64,000 nt of DNA. Source: a bacterium. GTDB lineage: Bacteria > Desulfobacterota > Binatia > DP-6. Position numbers and translations under genes: made by a program. The stretch spans positions 1,209,237 to 1,273,236 of the forward strand of contig JAHCID010000001.1 in assembly GCA_026129405.1 (NCBI GenBank), in the 5' to 3' direction. Of the stretch, positions 39,329 through 50,455 are shown one piece after another; positions within the stretch are counted from its first letter, which is position 1, and the number at the start of each line of letters is the position of its first letter. The notes below the pieces were generated by a model that saw nothing but the letters and a program-made list of their open reading frames with translations, did not search any database and had not been told where the DNA came from.

Positions 39329-41887
39329 ATGCCGACGGCCACGCGTCCATCCCGCTTCCGCCTCGCCCGCGACGTGCGGCCCAGCCTGTACGACCTGCAC
39401 CTCGAGCCCGACCTCGAGGCCGGCACGTTTCGCGGCGAGGTGACGATCACCCTGTCGCTCGCGAAGCCGCGCAAGGAGATCACGCTCCACGCCGCCGACC
39501 TCGTCGTCGACGAGGCGACGGTCCACGCCGGCGACACGACGATGCCTGCGCGGGTGCGGGCGTCGAAGTACGACGAGACGGTGACGCTGGCGACGCGCGC
39601 CGCCGTGCCCGCCGGCGAGGCGCGCGTCGTGCTGCGCTACCACGCGCCGCTGAACCGGCATCTGCGCGGCTTCTACGCCGCGGCCTCCGGCGACCGGCGC
39701 TACGCCTTCACGCAGTGCGAGGCGGCCGATGCGCGCCGCGTGATGCCGTGCTTCGACGAGCCGGCGTGGAAGGCACGGCTACGCATCGCGGTCACCGTCG
39801 CGCCCGGCGACACGGCGCTGTCGAACGCGCCGCTCGAGGCGGAAGAGGCCCTCGGCGGCGGCCGGCGGCGCCTCCAGTTCGCGACCACGCCGCCGCTCTC
39901 CACCTATCTCCTCGCCGTCGGCGTCGGGCCGCTCGAGGCGAGCGCCGTGCGCATGTCGGGCGACACGCCGATCCGCATCTGGCACGTGCCGGGCAAGGGG
40001 CACCTCACCGAGTTCGCGCTCGAGGCCGGTGCCGCGGCGCTCGAGCGGCTCGAGGCGTGGTTCGGCATCCCGTACCCGTACGGCAAGCTCGACCTCGTCG
40101 CCGTGCCCGACTTCGAGGCGGGGGCGATGGAGAATCCCGGCGCCGTCTTCTTTCGCGAGACGCTGCTGCTCCTCGATCCCGCCACCGCCTCGCTGCCCGA
40201 GCGCAAGCGCGCCGCCGAGGTCATCGCGCACGAGCTGGCCCACATGTGGTACGGCGACCTCGTCACCATGGCGTGGTGGGACGACCTCTGGCTGAACGAG
40301 GCGTTCGCCACCTGGATGGCCTACCGCGTCGTCGACGAGTGGAAGCCCGAGTGGCGCATGTGGCTGAGCTTCGAGCACGGCCGGTCCGGCGCGCTCGGGC
40401 TCGACGCGCTCGCGAACACGCACCCGATCTACGCCCCGGTGCGGAGCGTCGCCGAGGCCACCGAGAACTTCGACCTCATCACCTACGAGAAGGGCGCGGC
40501 CGTCGTGCGCATGCTCGAGCACTGGCTCGGGCCCGAGACGTTCCGCGCGGGCGTACGCCTCTACATGGACCGCCATCGCGAGAGCAACGCGGTCGCCGAG
40601 GACCTGTGGAACGCGCTCGCGGAGGCGTCGGGGCAGGACGTCGCCCGCGTCGCCCAGGCATGGATCGCGCAGCCGGGCTTCCCGCTCGTGACGCTCGCCG
40701 CCGACGGCGGCAGCCTCAAGGTGAAGCAGGAGCGCTTCTTCGTCGACCCGCGCGTGCCGGCGGCGAAGCGGCGCGTGCGCTGGCCGGTGCCGCTCGTGCT
40801 GAAGTTGCCGAAGGAGCGCCGGCAGCGCACGCTCGCCGACAGGGCACAGCAGACGCTCGCGCTCGAGGGCGGGCGCGTCCCGTGGATCTTCGGCAACGCC
40901 GCCGCCGGCGGCTTCTACCGCGTGCTGCACGACGCGCCCACCCGCGCCGCGCTGCTCGCGGATCTGTCCGGCACGTTGACGGCGGTCGAGCGCATGGCTC
41001 TCGGAGGCGACCAGTGGGCGCTCGTGCGCGCCGGCCGCGCGCCGATCGACAGCTTCCTCGAGATCGTCGACGCGCTCGGCGCCGAGCCCGACCACGACGT
41101 GCTCGACGGCGTGTCCGGTGCGCTCGCGGCACTCGACGAGCAGGTGGTGCCGCCGGGCAGCCTCGTGCAGGCGCAGCTCCGCGGCTGGGTGGCGCGCCGC
41201 TTCGGGCCGGCGCTGGAGGAGCTCGGGTGGACGGCCGAGCCCGACGAGCCCGATCCGGTGCGCCTGCGCCGCGCCGCGCTCGTGCGCCTCGTCGGCGGCA
41301 TCTCCGAGGTGCCGGCGGTGCTCGAGGAGGCGCGGCGTCGTCTGGAGGCGTATCTCGCCGACCGCAGCGCGCTCGAGCCGAACCTCGCCGAGCCCGTGGT
41401 CGCGCTCGCGGCGCGCGTCGGCGACGCCGCGCTGTACGAGAGGTACCGCGACGTCGTGGCCGTCGCGCGCACCCCGCACGAGCAGCGGCGCTTCCTGATC
41501 CACCTGGCGTCCTTCCGCGGCTCGGCCCAGGTGAAGCGTACGCTCGACGCGCTCCTCGGCGCCGAGATCCCGACCCAGGACATGGCGTTCGTGATCATGC
41601 GCCTCCTCGGCAACCCCAACGCGCGTGAGGCCGCCTGGAGCTTCCTCTGCAAGCGCTGGTCGGCGATCAAGAAGCGCCTCCCCCCGCTCATGCTCGCGCG
41701 CCTCGTCGAGGCCACGCCGTCGCTGCGCGAGCCGCGTTACGCCCGCGAGGTGCGCGAGTTCTTCGCGGCGCATCCCGTCCCCGAGGCGGCGCGCGCCGTG
41801 AAGCAGGCGTTGGAGCGCTTCCGGCTGAACGCCGAGCTGCGCAAGCGCACCGGACCGGCGCTGGCGCGCTGGCTCGCGGAGCGGTGA
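39329..41887 (+). CDS. M1-family aminopeptidase (PepN-like)
   Basis: An 852-residue zinc aminopeptidase. The N-terminal beta domain leads to the substrate-anchoring GAMEN motif (EAGAMENPGAVFF), the zinc site HELAHMWYG (His301, Glu302, His305) and Glu324 in WLNEAFATW. A catalytic Tyr lies in NFDLITYEKGAAVVRML. The C-terminal ERAP1-like helical domain occupies roughly residues 520-840. It removes N-terminal residues from peptides, mainly in the cytoplasm, as no signal peptide is present. Start ATG 39329 (MPTATRPSRFRLARDVRP). Stop overlaps the next gene's ATG (TGATG). Confidence 0.95.
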   Translation: MPTATRPSRFRLARDVRPSLYDLHLEPDLEAGTFRGEVTITLSLAKPRKEITLHAADLVVDEATVHAGDTTMPARVRASKYDETVTLATRAAVPAGEARVVLRYHAPLNRHLRGFYAAASGDRRYAFTQCEAADARRVMPCFDEPAWKARLRIAVTVAPGDTALSNAPLEAEEALGGGRRRLQFATTPPLSTYLLAVGVGPLEASAVRMSGDTPIRIWHVPGKGHLTEFALEAGAAALERLEAWFGIPYPYGKLDLVAVPDFEAGAMENPGAVFFRETLLLLDPATASLPERKRAAEVIAHELAHMWYGDLVTMAWWDDLWLNEAFATWMAYRVVDEWKPEWRMWLSFEHGRSGALGLDALANTHPIYAPVRSVAEATENFDLITYEKGAAVVRMLEHWLGPETFRAGVRLYMDRHRESNAVAEDLWNALAEASGQDVARVAQAWIAQPGFPLVTLAADGGSLKVKQERFFVDPRVPAAKRRVRWPVPLVLKLPKERRQRTLADRAQQTLALEGGRVPWIFGNAAAGGFYRVLHDAPTRAALLADLSGTLTAVERMALGGDQWALVRAGRAPIDSFLEIVDALGAEPDHDVLDGVSGALAALDEQVVPPGSLVQAQLRGWVARRFGPALEELGWTAEPDEPDPVRLRRAALVRLVGGISEVPAVLEEARRRLEAYLADRSALEPNLAEPVVALAARVGDAALYERYRDVVAVARTPHEQRRFLIHLASFRGSAQVKRTLDALLGAEIPTQDMAFVIMRLLGNPNAREAAWSFLCKRWSAIKKRLPPLMLARLVEATPSLREPRYAREVREFFAAHPVPEAARAVKQALERFRLNAELRKRTGPALARWLAER

Positions 41888-42490
41888 TGCGGGCGGCGGT
41901 GCTGGCGCTCGTCGCCGGGCTCGGCGTCGGCCCGGCCGCGGCCAACCCGTTGCCGGTGCCGCGCGGCGTGCGCCAGACGGTCACGGCGGCGACCGTCGTC
42001 GTGCTGCCGGCCGGCTGCGGCGGCGTCGTCGCCGAGCGTGCCGACCTCGTCGCGACCGCCCTCCACTGCGTCGAGAGCGAGCACGGGCTCGAGGTGCGCT
42101 TCGCCGACGGCACCACGCGGGCGGCGCGGCTGACGCGCATCGACGAGGTCTCCGACCAGGCGATCCTGGCGCTCGACCGCCCGGCGACGGTGGCGCCGCT
42201 CGCCGTCGCGCCGGCCGCCGATCGTCGGCACCGTGCTCTACTTCGCCGGCAACCCGGACAACCCGCGCTGGCAGGACTCGCGCGTCGACCGCATCGGCAC
42301 CTGCGAATCGCTGCCGTCGCTGGCGGACGCGCTCTTCACCAGCATCCAGGGGACGCCGGGCGACTCCGGGTCGCCGCTCGTCGACGGGGCGGCGCAGGTC
42401 GTGGGGCTGGTGCACGGCGGGGCGCGGTGTCACATCGCCACGCCGGCGTCGCACCTGTCGCGGCTGCTCGACGCGGCGAAGGCGGGCTGA
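41887..42490 (+). pseudogene. Trypsin-like serine protease, interrupted by a frameshift
   Basis: Starts at ATG 41887 overlapping the aminopeptidase stop. A signal peptide (MRAAVLALVAGLGVGPAAA) precedes the chymotrypsin fold: His60 in ATALHC, Asp90 in SDQAILAL. Around 42220-42233 the reading frame must change by one base: the first frame runs into nonsense, while the second frame continues IVGTVLYFAGNPDNPRWQ, TSIQGTPGDSGSPLVDG (catalytic Ser) and VGLVHGGARC to the stop at 42490. All three triad residues are preserved across the shift, so a sequencing or assembly indel is at least as likely as real decay. Product would be periplasmic or secreted. Confidence 0.8.
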
Positions 42491-42570
42491 CGGCAGGCGC
42501 CGGCCGCGGGCACCCGCTTCGCGGCGGGTGGCGCCGCGTGGGGGGTGGGGACCGCGCAGGCGCGTGCGGA

Positions 42571-43441
42571 TCAGGTGGACGACGGTCGTGCCTCCGCGTG
42601 CGTCGGATTGCGCCAGGCGGTCGGCATCGAGGGGGTGGTGTGGTGGACGGTGATGCGGCCGGTGGGATCGAGCGCGATCAGGCCGGCGGCGGCGCCGAGG
42701 GTCGACCCGAGGGTGGCGAGGGCTTCGCGGGCGGCGGCGTCGGGGGTGGCGCCGGTGGCGATGGTGCCGGCGACGCGGTGGGCGAGGGCGAGGCGGATGA
42801 TGGCTTCGCCGGGGCCGGTGCAGGAGATCGCGGCGTGGGCGTCGGCCCAGGTGCCGGCGCCGATGACGGCGGAGTCGCCGACGCGGCCGGCGCGCTTGCC
42901 CGCGACGCCGCCGGTCGAGGTGGCGGCCGCGAGGCGGCCGCGGGCGTCGCAGGCGACTGGCGCCCACCGTCCCGCCCGACGCCGGCACGGCGCTGCGCCA
43001 GCGCGCCCGGGCCGCCTCGGTGACGAGCGCCTCCGGCGCCACGACGCGGAGGCCGTGCCGCGCCGCCATCGCCGCGGCGGCGGGACCGACGCGCAGGACC
43101 TCGCGGCCCTCGGCGAGGACGGCCCGGGCGAGGCGGATCGGGTTGGCGACGCCGGAGACCGCGCCCACGGCACCGGCGGCGAGCCTGGCGCCGTCCATGA
43201 GCGACGCGTCCATCTCGACGCGGCCGTCGTCGGTGAGCACCGACCCCAGCCCGGCGTTGAAGGCGGGGTCGTCCTCGAGGACGACCGTGGCCGCGACGAC
43301 GGCGTCGAGCGCGCTGCCGCCCGCGGCCAGCACGGTCCAGCCGGCCTCGGCGGCGCGGAGGACGCCGGCCCGGCGCGCGCCGCGCGACGCGGGGTCGTCG
43401 CGCCCGGCGCCGCCGTGGACCACGATCGTCGCGCTCGCCAC
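42571..43441 (-). pseudogene. Isoaspartyl peptidase / plant-type L-asparaginase, interrupted by a frameshift
   Basis: An Ntn-hydrolase read from GTG 43441 (V-A-S-A-T-I-V-V-HGGAGR). N-terminal features: VLEDDPAFNAGLGSVLT and GRVEMDASLMDG. The nucleophile region GGTVGA (Thr158) is reached, then at about 42958 one extra base shifts the frame; continuing one frame over gives VACDARGRLAAATSTGGVAG, then KRAGRVGDSAVIGAGTWAD and a normal C-terminus ending at 42571. The family hydrolyses beta-aspartyl peptides and asparagine after autocleavage. As with the neighbouring protease, conservation on both sides favours an indel error. Confidence 0.8.
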
Positions 43442-43484
43442 GGCGTCGCAGTGGGCGCCGCGGTCGCCGCGGTCAACGCGGACG

Positions 43485-44282
43485 TCAGCGGTACTCGCCC
43501 ATGTCCTCGTGCTCGATGCCGAAGTGGTGCGCGATCTCGTGCACGACCGTGCGCGCCACCTCCTGCCGCAGGGCCTCGGCGTCGCGACAGGTGAGCTCGT
43601 GCGGCCGTTGGAACACGACGACGTGGTCGAGGTGGTCGGCGGTGGCGCTGGTGCGCTCGGTCCGCGCGACGCCGACGTAGACCCCGAGCTGGAGCGGATC
43701 CTCCTCGTCGGGACCGGGCCAGTCCTGCACCGTGACCACGACCTGGTCGAGCAGCCTGCGGAAGCGCTCGGGCACGTCGTCGAGCGCGTCGGCGACCAGA
43801 CGCTCGAACTCCGCGCGCCCCAGGCGCAGCGGCAGCGGATGTCCCGTGGGGTCGAGGCGGGCGGCCTCGGCGTACTGCGCGTCGGCCTCGCCGGGCCGCC
43901 CGAGACGGTCGAGGCAGACGGCACGGTCGGCGTGGATGCTCGCCTGGTCGAGGCGGTCCTGCCGCCGCCGCGCGCCGCGGGCGGGCAGGGCTTCGAGCCC
44001 CGCGAGCGCCTCGGCGAAGCGCCCGAGGTCGAGCAGCACCGCCGCGCGCTCGCGCCGCGCCCACGGCCGCTGGGGCTCCGCCGCCAGCACCTCGTCGAGG
44101 ATCGCGAGCGCGTCGGCGAAGCGGCCCTGGTCGGAGGCGACCGTCGCCTCCCATTCGCGCAGCTCGACGGCCTGCGGGTAGCGCTTGCGCGCCGTCGCCA
44201 ACGTCCGGCGCAGCCCCTCGGCGTCGCCGTCCCGGTCGAGCTTCTCCAGGCGATCCAGCACTGCGTCGAGGTCGCCGTCCAT
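43485..44282 (-). CDS. TPR-repeat protein with C-terminal minimal metalloprotease (zincin) domain
   Basis: A 265-residue protein. Residues about 10-150 are TPR-like helical pairs (ADALAILDEVLAAEPQRPWA, ADAQYAEAARLDPTGHPL). The C-terminal 110 residues match the small zincin family of TTHA0227-like proteases (FERLVADALDDVPERFRRLL, then QLGVYVGV, then TVVHEIAHHFGIEHEDM). The HExxH with the downstream H-x-D-M is a complete zinc site. Cytoplasmic; substrate unknown. It ends 43 bases upstream of the isoaspartyl peptidase start on the same strand, so the two probably share a transcript. Confidence 0.88.
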   Translation of the reverse strand: MDGDLDAVLDRLEKLDRDGDAEGLRRTLATARKRYPQAVELREWEATVASDQGRFADALAILDEVLAAEPQRPWARRERAAVLLDLGRFAEALAGLEALPARGARRRQDRLDQASIHADRAVCLDRLGRPGEADAQYAEAARLDPTGHPLPLRLGRAEFERLVADALDDVPERFRRLLDQVVVTVQDWPGPDEEDPLQLGVYVGVARTERTSATADHLDHVVVFQRPHELTCRDAEALRQEVARTVVHEIAHHFGIEHEDMGEYR

Positions 44283-44387
44283 GCCATGCGGCGCTAGACG
44301 CTCCCCGTGCGGCCGTCAAACTGCGCTGGCGCTCGCCCGAGCGGACGAGGCACAACGAGGCCGAGTCCGATCTCCGAGGAGGTGCCC

Positions 44388-44735
44388 ATGCAGTTCCACG
44401 ACGTCGACGTGAAGACCGTGTTCCGGCGCATGCGCGAGCTGGTGCCCGACGCCTACCGCGCCTGGCTCGAGTTCGACGGCAAGGCGTTCGCCGACGGCGC
44501 GCTGCCGAAGAAGACGAAGGAGCTGATCGCGCTCGGGATCGCGCAGATCACGCAGTGCCCGTGGTGCATCGACGCGCACGTGAAGAAGGCGGCCGCCGCC
44601 GGCTGCGCGCCCGCCGAGATCGCCGAGACCATCTTCGTCGCGATGGCGATGGCCTCCGGCGCCGCCTGGAGCCACGGCGGGCTCGCGCTCCAATGCCTGG
44701 CCGAGCACGAGAAGGCCGCCGCACCCAAGCCGTGA
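44388..44735 (+). CDS. Carboxymuconolactone decarboxylase / AhpD-family protein
   Basis: A 115-residue all-helical protein starting at MQFHDVDVKTVFRRM behind GAGGAGG. The AhpD core motif is KTKELIALGIAQITQCPWCI followed by DAH: Cys57 and Cys60 form the redox CxxC with His64 nearby. The relevant activity is peroxide/alkylhydroperoxide reduction or a gamma-carboxymuconolactone decarboxylase-like role. It overlaps the CoA-transferase start by GTGA, so translation is coupled. Confidence 0.93.
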   Translation: MQFHDVDVKTVFRRMRELVPDAYRAWLEFDGKAFADGALPKKTKELIALGIAQITQCPWCIDAHVKKAAAAGCAPAEIAETIFVAMAMASGAAWSHGGLALQCLAEHEKAAAPKP

Positions 44736-45898
44736 CCCCCACCGACGCGCGCCCGCTCGCCGGCATCGTCGTCGTCGACCTGACACGCGTGCTCGCCGGC
44801 CCCTACGCGACGATGGTGCTCGCCAACCTCGGGGCCCGCGTCGTCAAGGTCGAGCGCCCGCGCCGCGGCGACGACGCCCGCGACATCGGCCCGTTCGTCG
44901 GCGGCAAGAGCCTCTACTTCTCGGCGCTCAACTGCGACAAGGAATCGATCGCGCTCGACCTGAAGGCCGCCGCCGACCGCGTCGTCTTCGAGCGGCTGCT
45001 CGGCCGCGCCGACGTGCTGGTCGAGAACTTCCGTCCCGGGACGCTGGAGCGGCTGGGCTTCGGGCCGGACGTGCTCGCGGCGCGCTGGCCGCGCCTCGTC
45101 TACGCGGCGACGTCGGGCTTCGGGCACACGGGTCCGCTGGCGCACCGGCCGGCGTACGACATGGTCGTGCAGGCGATGGGCGGCGTCATGAGCCTCACGG
45201 GCCATCCCGGCGGACCGCCGGCGCGCGTCGGGGTGTCGATCGGCGACATCACCGCCGGCCTGTTCCTGGCGCTCGGCATCCAGGCGGCGCTCTGGCGCCG
45301 GCGCGAGACGGGGCGCGGCACGATGGTCGACGTCGCCATGCTCGATTGCCAGCTCGCCATCCTCGAGAACGCGCTGACGACCCACCTCGTCACCGGCGCG
45401 ATCCCCGGGCCGCTCGGTACGCGGCATCCGAACATCGCGCCGTTCCAGGCCTTCGAGGCCGGCGACGGCCGGCCGTTCGTCGTCTGCGCGGGGCACGACG
45501 AGGTCTTCGCGCGTCTGTGCGACGCGGTCGGCCGGCGCGACCTGCTCGCCGACCCCCGCTTCGGCACCGCCGAGGACCGGCGCGTCCACGTCGAGGGCCT
45601 CGCCGCGACGCTCGGGGCGGTCTTCGCCACGCGGCCGGCTGCCGAGTGGCTGGAGCGGCTGGAGGCGGCCGGGGTCCCGTGCGCGCCCGTCAACACCGTC
45701 GCCGACGTCGTGCGCGAGCCCCAGGTCGCGGCCCGCCACATGGTCCTCGACGTCGCCGACCCGCAGATCGGCGCGCTGCGGGTCGCGGGCAACCCGATCA
45801 AGCTGGGCGACGTGCCCGAGCGGACCGAGCGCCGTCCGCCGCCCGAGCTCGACCGCGACCGCGCCGCCATCCTCGCCTGGCTCGACGGCGACGTCTGA
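44732..45898 (+). CDS. CaiB/BaiF-family CoA-transferase
   Basis: A 388-residue family III CoA-transferase. The start is GTG 44732 (V-T-P-T-D-A-R-P-L-A-G); the catalytic Asp lies in the segment HRPAYDMVVQAMGGVMSLTG. Other family marks are GPYATMVLANLGARVVKVE, LVENFRPGTLERLG and GVPCAPVNTVADVV. It moves CoA between carboxylic acids; the acids are not identifiable. Coupled to the AhpD-like gene, suggesting a small catabolic or detoxification unit. Confidence 0.92.
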   Translation: MTPTDARPLAGIVVVDLTRVLAGPYATMVLANLGARVVKVERPRRGDDARDIGPFVGGKSLYFSALNCDKESIALDLKAAADRVVFERLLGRADVLVENFRPGTLERLGFGPDVLAARWPRLVYAATSGFGHTGPLAHRPAYDMVVQAMGGVMSLTGHPGGPPARVGVSIGDITAGLFLALGIQAALWRRRETGRGTMVDVAMLDCQLAILENALTTHLVTGAIPGPLGTRHPNIAPFQAFEAGDGRPFVVCAGHDEVFARLCDAVGRRDLLADPRFGTAEDRRVHVEGLAATLGAVFATRPAAEWLERLEAAGVPCAPVNTVADVVREPQVAARHMVLDVADPQIGALRVAGNPIKLGDVPERTERRPPPELDRDRAAILAWLDGDV

Positions 45899-45953
45899 CC
45901 CGCTCGCCGCCGGTGCACCGCGGCGGCGCATGGTGTACAGGGGACCGCCCGCC

Positions 45954-47659
<1,706 letters not shown>

Positions 47660-47663
<4 letters not shown>

Positions 47664-48433
47664 GCGGGCCGCGGACTCCCGACGGCATCCGCACCCGCCT
47701 CATCTTCGCGCTCGACGTCGAGCGGCTCGACGAAGCCGAGCGCCTGGTCGACCTGCTCGCGCCCGAGATCGCCGTCTTCAAGGTCGGCAAGCAGCTGTTC
47801 CTGCACTCCGGCCCAGAAGTCGTGCGCATGATCCACCGCCGCGGCCGCGAGGTCTTCCTCGATCTCAAGTTCCACGACATCCCGCACACGGTCGCGAAGG
47901 CCGGCGTCGAGGCGGCGCGGCTCGGCGTGCGCTTCTTCGACCTGCACGCCTCGGGCAGCCTCGAGATGATGGAGCGCACCGCCGCCGAGGTGGCGCGCGT
48001 GTGCCGCCGCGAGGGGCTGCGCCGCCCGCGCATCCTCGCGGTCACGGTGCTGACCAGCCTCGGCAAGCGCGACCTCAAGCTGGTCGGCGTCGCCGACGAG
48101 GTCGACAGCCAGGTCGTGCGCCTCGCCCGTCTCGCGCACCGCGCCGGCATGGACGGTGTGGTCGCGTCGCCGCTCGAGATCGCGCAGATCCGGAAGAAGT
48201 GCGGCCCGTCGTTCCTCATCGTGACGCCGGGCGTGCGGCCGCCGTCGGCGGAGAAGGCCGACCAGAAGCGGGTCATGGCGCCGGGCGAGGCGATGCACGC
48301 CGGCGCCGACTACCTCGTCATCGGCCGGCCGGTGCGCGACGCGCCCGATCCGCTCGCGACGGCGCGCGAGATCGTCGCCGACATGGCCCGCGGCTTCCTC
48401 ACGGCGCGTGCCCGCAGCGGCGCGCGCGCCTAG
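47660..48433 (+). CDS. pyrF: Orotidine-5'-phosphate decarboxylase
   Basis: A 257-residue TIM-barrel enzyme catalysing the last step of UMP synthesis. The start is GTG 47660, overlapping the proS stop (GTGA). Key motifs are LIFALDVERL, the catalytic K-D pair in FLDLKFHDIPHTVAKA, GVRFFDLHASGSLEMM, LAVTVLTSL and FLIVTPGVRPPSAEKADQKR. Everything expected is intact. Co-translated with proS. Confidence 0.96.
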
Positions 48434-48635
48434 GTCGCGTCCGTACGCCTGCGTGCCCGGCCCGGGCGATCGGCGTGCCGGTCCACGCCTGCCGTCGCCC
48501 GGCTGCTCCTCGCCCTCGAACCTGCGCGCGCGCCCACCCATCCGCAAACGGATGATCCGCAGTCATCGCAGCGCCCTGTCGCAGTGTGTCTCAGCGGTTT
48601 ACCCCCGGAGATGCCTGTGCTAACCGGGACCCACT

Positions 48636-49172
48636 ATGCCCCGACTCGTGAAGCGCTACAGCAACCGGAAGCTGTACGACACGAGCGAGAGCCGTTACGT
48701 CACCCTCGACGAGATCGCCCGCTGGGTGAAGGCCGGCGAAGAGGTCAAGATCCTCGAGAACGAGAGCGGCGAAGACCTCACCGCCGTCACGTTCGCGCAG
48801 ATCATCCTCGAAGAGGAGCGCAAGAAGACGGGTCTCCTCTCGCTGCGCGTCATGCGTGACCTCATCCAGCACGGCGAAGCCGCGCTCCAGGGCATCGCCG
48901 GTGCCGTCGACCGTGGCATCGAGGTGATCCGCGCGGCGGCGCCGCAGCGCACCGGCCAGCTGGGACAGGTCGCCGAGCGCCTCGGCGCGCTCCAGAAGCA
49001 GGTCGACGACGTCGTCCGGTCGTCGATCGAGCGGGTGACGACCCACCCGACGTTCCAGCAGGAGCTGCGCCGCATCGAGCGCACCGCGCGTGCGCTCGAG
49101 GCCCGGATCGCGCGCCTGCGTCCCTGGAACGAAGGCGACGAGCAGCCGCCCCACAACGGCGACCGTCCCTGA
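48636..49172 (+). CDS. phaR: PhaR-type polyhydroxyalkanoate synthesis regulator
   Basis: A 178-residue protein. The N-terminal DNA-binding/PHB_acc domain is recognised by PRLVKRYSNRKLYDTSESRY and VTLDEIARWVKAGEEVKILE, the signature of PhaR/PhaQ-type regulators. The C-terminal 90 residues are helical and coiled-coil-like (LGQVAERLGALQKQVDDVVR), as in phasin-type partners. It likely represses phasin or polyhydroxyalkanoate genes and binds granules. No phaCAB genes are in the window. A 200-base non-coding region precedes it. Confidence 0.9.
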   Translation: MPRLVKRYSNRKLYDTSESRYVTLDEIARWVKAGEEVKILENESGEDLTAVTFAQIILEEERKKTGLLSLRVMRDLIQHGEAALQGIAGAVDRGIEVIRAAAPQRTGQLGQVAERLGALQKQVDDVVRSSIERVTTHPTFQQELRRIERTARALEARIARLRPWNEGDEQPPHNGDRP

Positions 49173-49515
49173 TCCGACGCGCCCACTCGCCGCTGCACGT
49201 CCGGTCGCGGGTCGCCCGACGGGGTCCGGGTGCGCCGTTGCTGAGAAGCATGCAAGGCGCTTCGTGAGGTAGTCGACCAGCTCGTCGGCCTGCCGCCGCC
49301 CCCTGCGAGGGCGGGCGCTCGGCGTGGCGCATCTGCTACGGCTCCCGGCCCCTCCGCGACGACCACGACCATCTCGGCTTCCGCCTTCCGGGCGGCGCCG
49401 AGCGGGACCGGGTTTCCGCCCGCGACGAGCACTGCGCGCCACGCTTGCTTCCGGTCCCCGCCGCTCGCCGGGGGCCGGTCCGCGTCGCGCGCCGGGTAGC
49501 CCGCGGCCCCGGCGT
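49173..49515. other. Intergenic region without a recognisable gene
   Basis: 343 bases between phaR and the convergent universal stress protein gene. Frames through it are Arg/Ala/Pro-rich antisense-type noise. No tRNA TPsiC-arm sequence, ribosomal RNA or thymine-tailed terminator is visible. Inverted GC-rich stretches are present but not clean. Confidence 0.6.
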
Positions 49516-50358
49516 CTACCGCGCCAGGAAGACCGGGCACGTACTGTTGCGCAGCACGAACTCGGTCGTGCTGCCGAGGACCATCTCGATGATGCGGGAG
49601 TGGCCGTACGCGCCGATGAAGAGGAGGTCGAAGCCGCCGTCGCGCAGGACGTCGACGATGCGCTGGTGCGGCGGGCCCGAGAGCCGGCGGTAGGTGACGT
49701 CGAGCTCGTACGGCGCCAGGTAGCGCTTCGCCTCGTCGAGCGCGCGGTCGCCGTCGGCCGAGGCGTCGTCGCGCCCCACGTGGATCACGGTGAGCGGCAG
49801 CCCCAGGCTGGACGCGACCTCGCCGGCCGCGTGCATCGCGGCGCTGGCGCGTGGCGAGCCGTCGTAGGCGAGCAGGGGGCGCGTGATGGGGCGGAACTGC
49901 GCGGGCGAGACCAGGACGGGCTTGGGCGACTTGCGCGCCACCGACTCCGTCGCGCCGCCGAGGAGCCCGGTCGAGAACTGCTCGTTGACGCCGCGATGCC
50001 CGAGCACGACGAGGTCGGCGGTACGGGCCTGATCGCAGATCTCGTTGGCGACGATGCCCATCGGCATGGCGGTCTCGTGGGCGAGCCCGCGCTCCGTGCA
50101 GCGGGTGGTGAACGTGTCGAGCAGGACCTGGCCGCGCTCGCGCAGCGCCTCGCGCATCTTCGAGGAGAAGTCGAGATAGGGCTCGAAGCCGAGCGACCCC
50201 GAGACGTCGTGCAGGAACGAGCCCTCGATCGAGACGATGTCGATGACGTGCAGCCCGAGCAGCCGCGCCTTCAGGCGCTCGGCGAGCCAGGCGGAGTACT
50301 CGAACGCCCCTTCGGCGTGCTGCGAGCCGTCCAGCGCGACCAGGATCGTCTTGATCAC
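49516..50358 (-). CDS. Tandem universal stress protein (UspA family)
   Basis: A 280-residue protein of two Usp domains. Domain 1 (about 1-145) begins VIKTILVALDGSQHAEGAFE and ends with the ATP-binding loop VVLGHRGVNEQFSTGLLGGA. Domain 2 (about 150-280) begins RPLLAYDGSPRASAAMHA and ends LLFIGAYGHSRIIEMVLGST. Both have the G-2x-G-9x-G(S/T) pattern, so both may bind ATP. GTG 50358 is chosen because GAGG lies eight bases upstream; a longer frame exists to 50448. Expected role is stress survival. Confidence 0.9.
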   Translation of the reverse strand: MIKTILVALDGSQHAEGAFEYSAWLAERLKARLLGLHVIDIVSIEGSFLHDVSGSLGFEPYLDFSSKMREALRERGQVLLDTFTTRCTERGLAHETAMPMGIVANEICDQARTADLVVLGHRGVNEQFSTGLLGGATESVARKSPKPVLVSPAQFRPITRPLLAYDGSPRASAAMHAAGEVASSLGLPLTVIHVGRDDASADGDRALDEAKRYLAPYELDVTYRRLSGPPHQRIVDVLRDGGFDLLFIGAYGHSRIIEMVLGSTTEFVLRNSTCPVFLAR

Positions 50359-50455
50359 CAGCGTGACCTCATGGCCGGCTGTAGCCCGCGGGCGGTAGGC
50401 GCGCAAGCTCCCGGGGCATCTTGCAAAACCTCGGGCGCCCGGCGACATATGCGGC

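Noticed and set aside
42200-42240. Programmed ribosomal frameshifting in the S1 protease
   Set aside because: No slippery heptamer, stop codon or pseudoknot signature visible at the junction; an indel error explains it more simply.
48539-48554. CATCCG-CAAA-CGGATG hairpin as a pyrF terminator
   Set aside because: Only six base pairs, over 100 bases after the stop, no thymine run.
48591-49442. Minus-strand open frame covering phaR and the following gap
   Set aside because: Composition is Arg/Gly/Pro noise, it is antisense to phaR and has no ribosome site.
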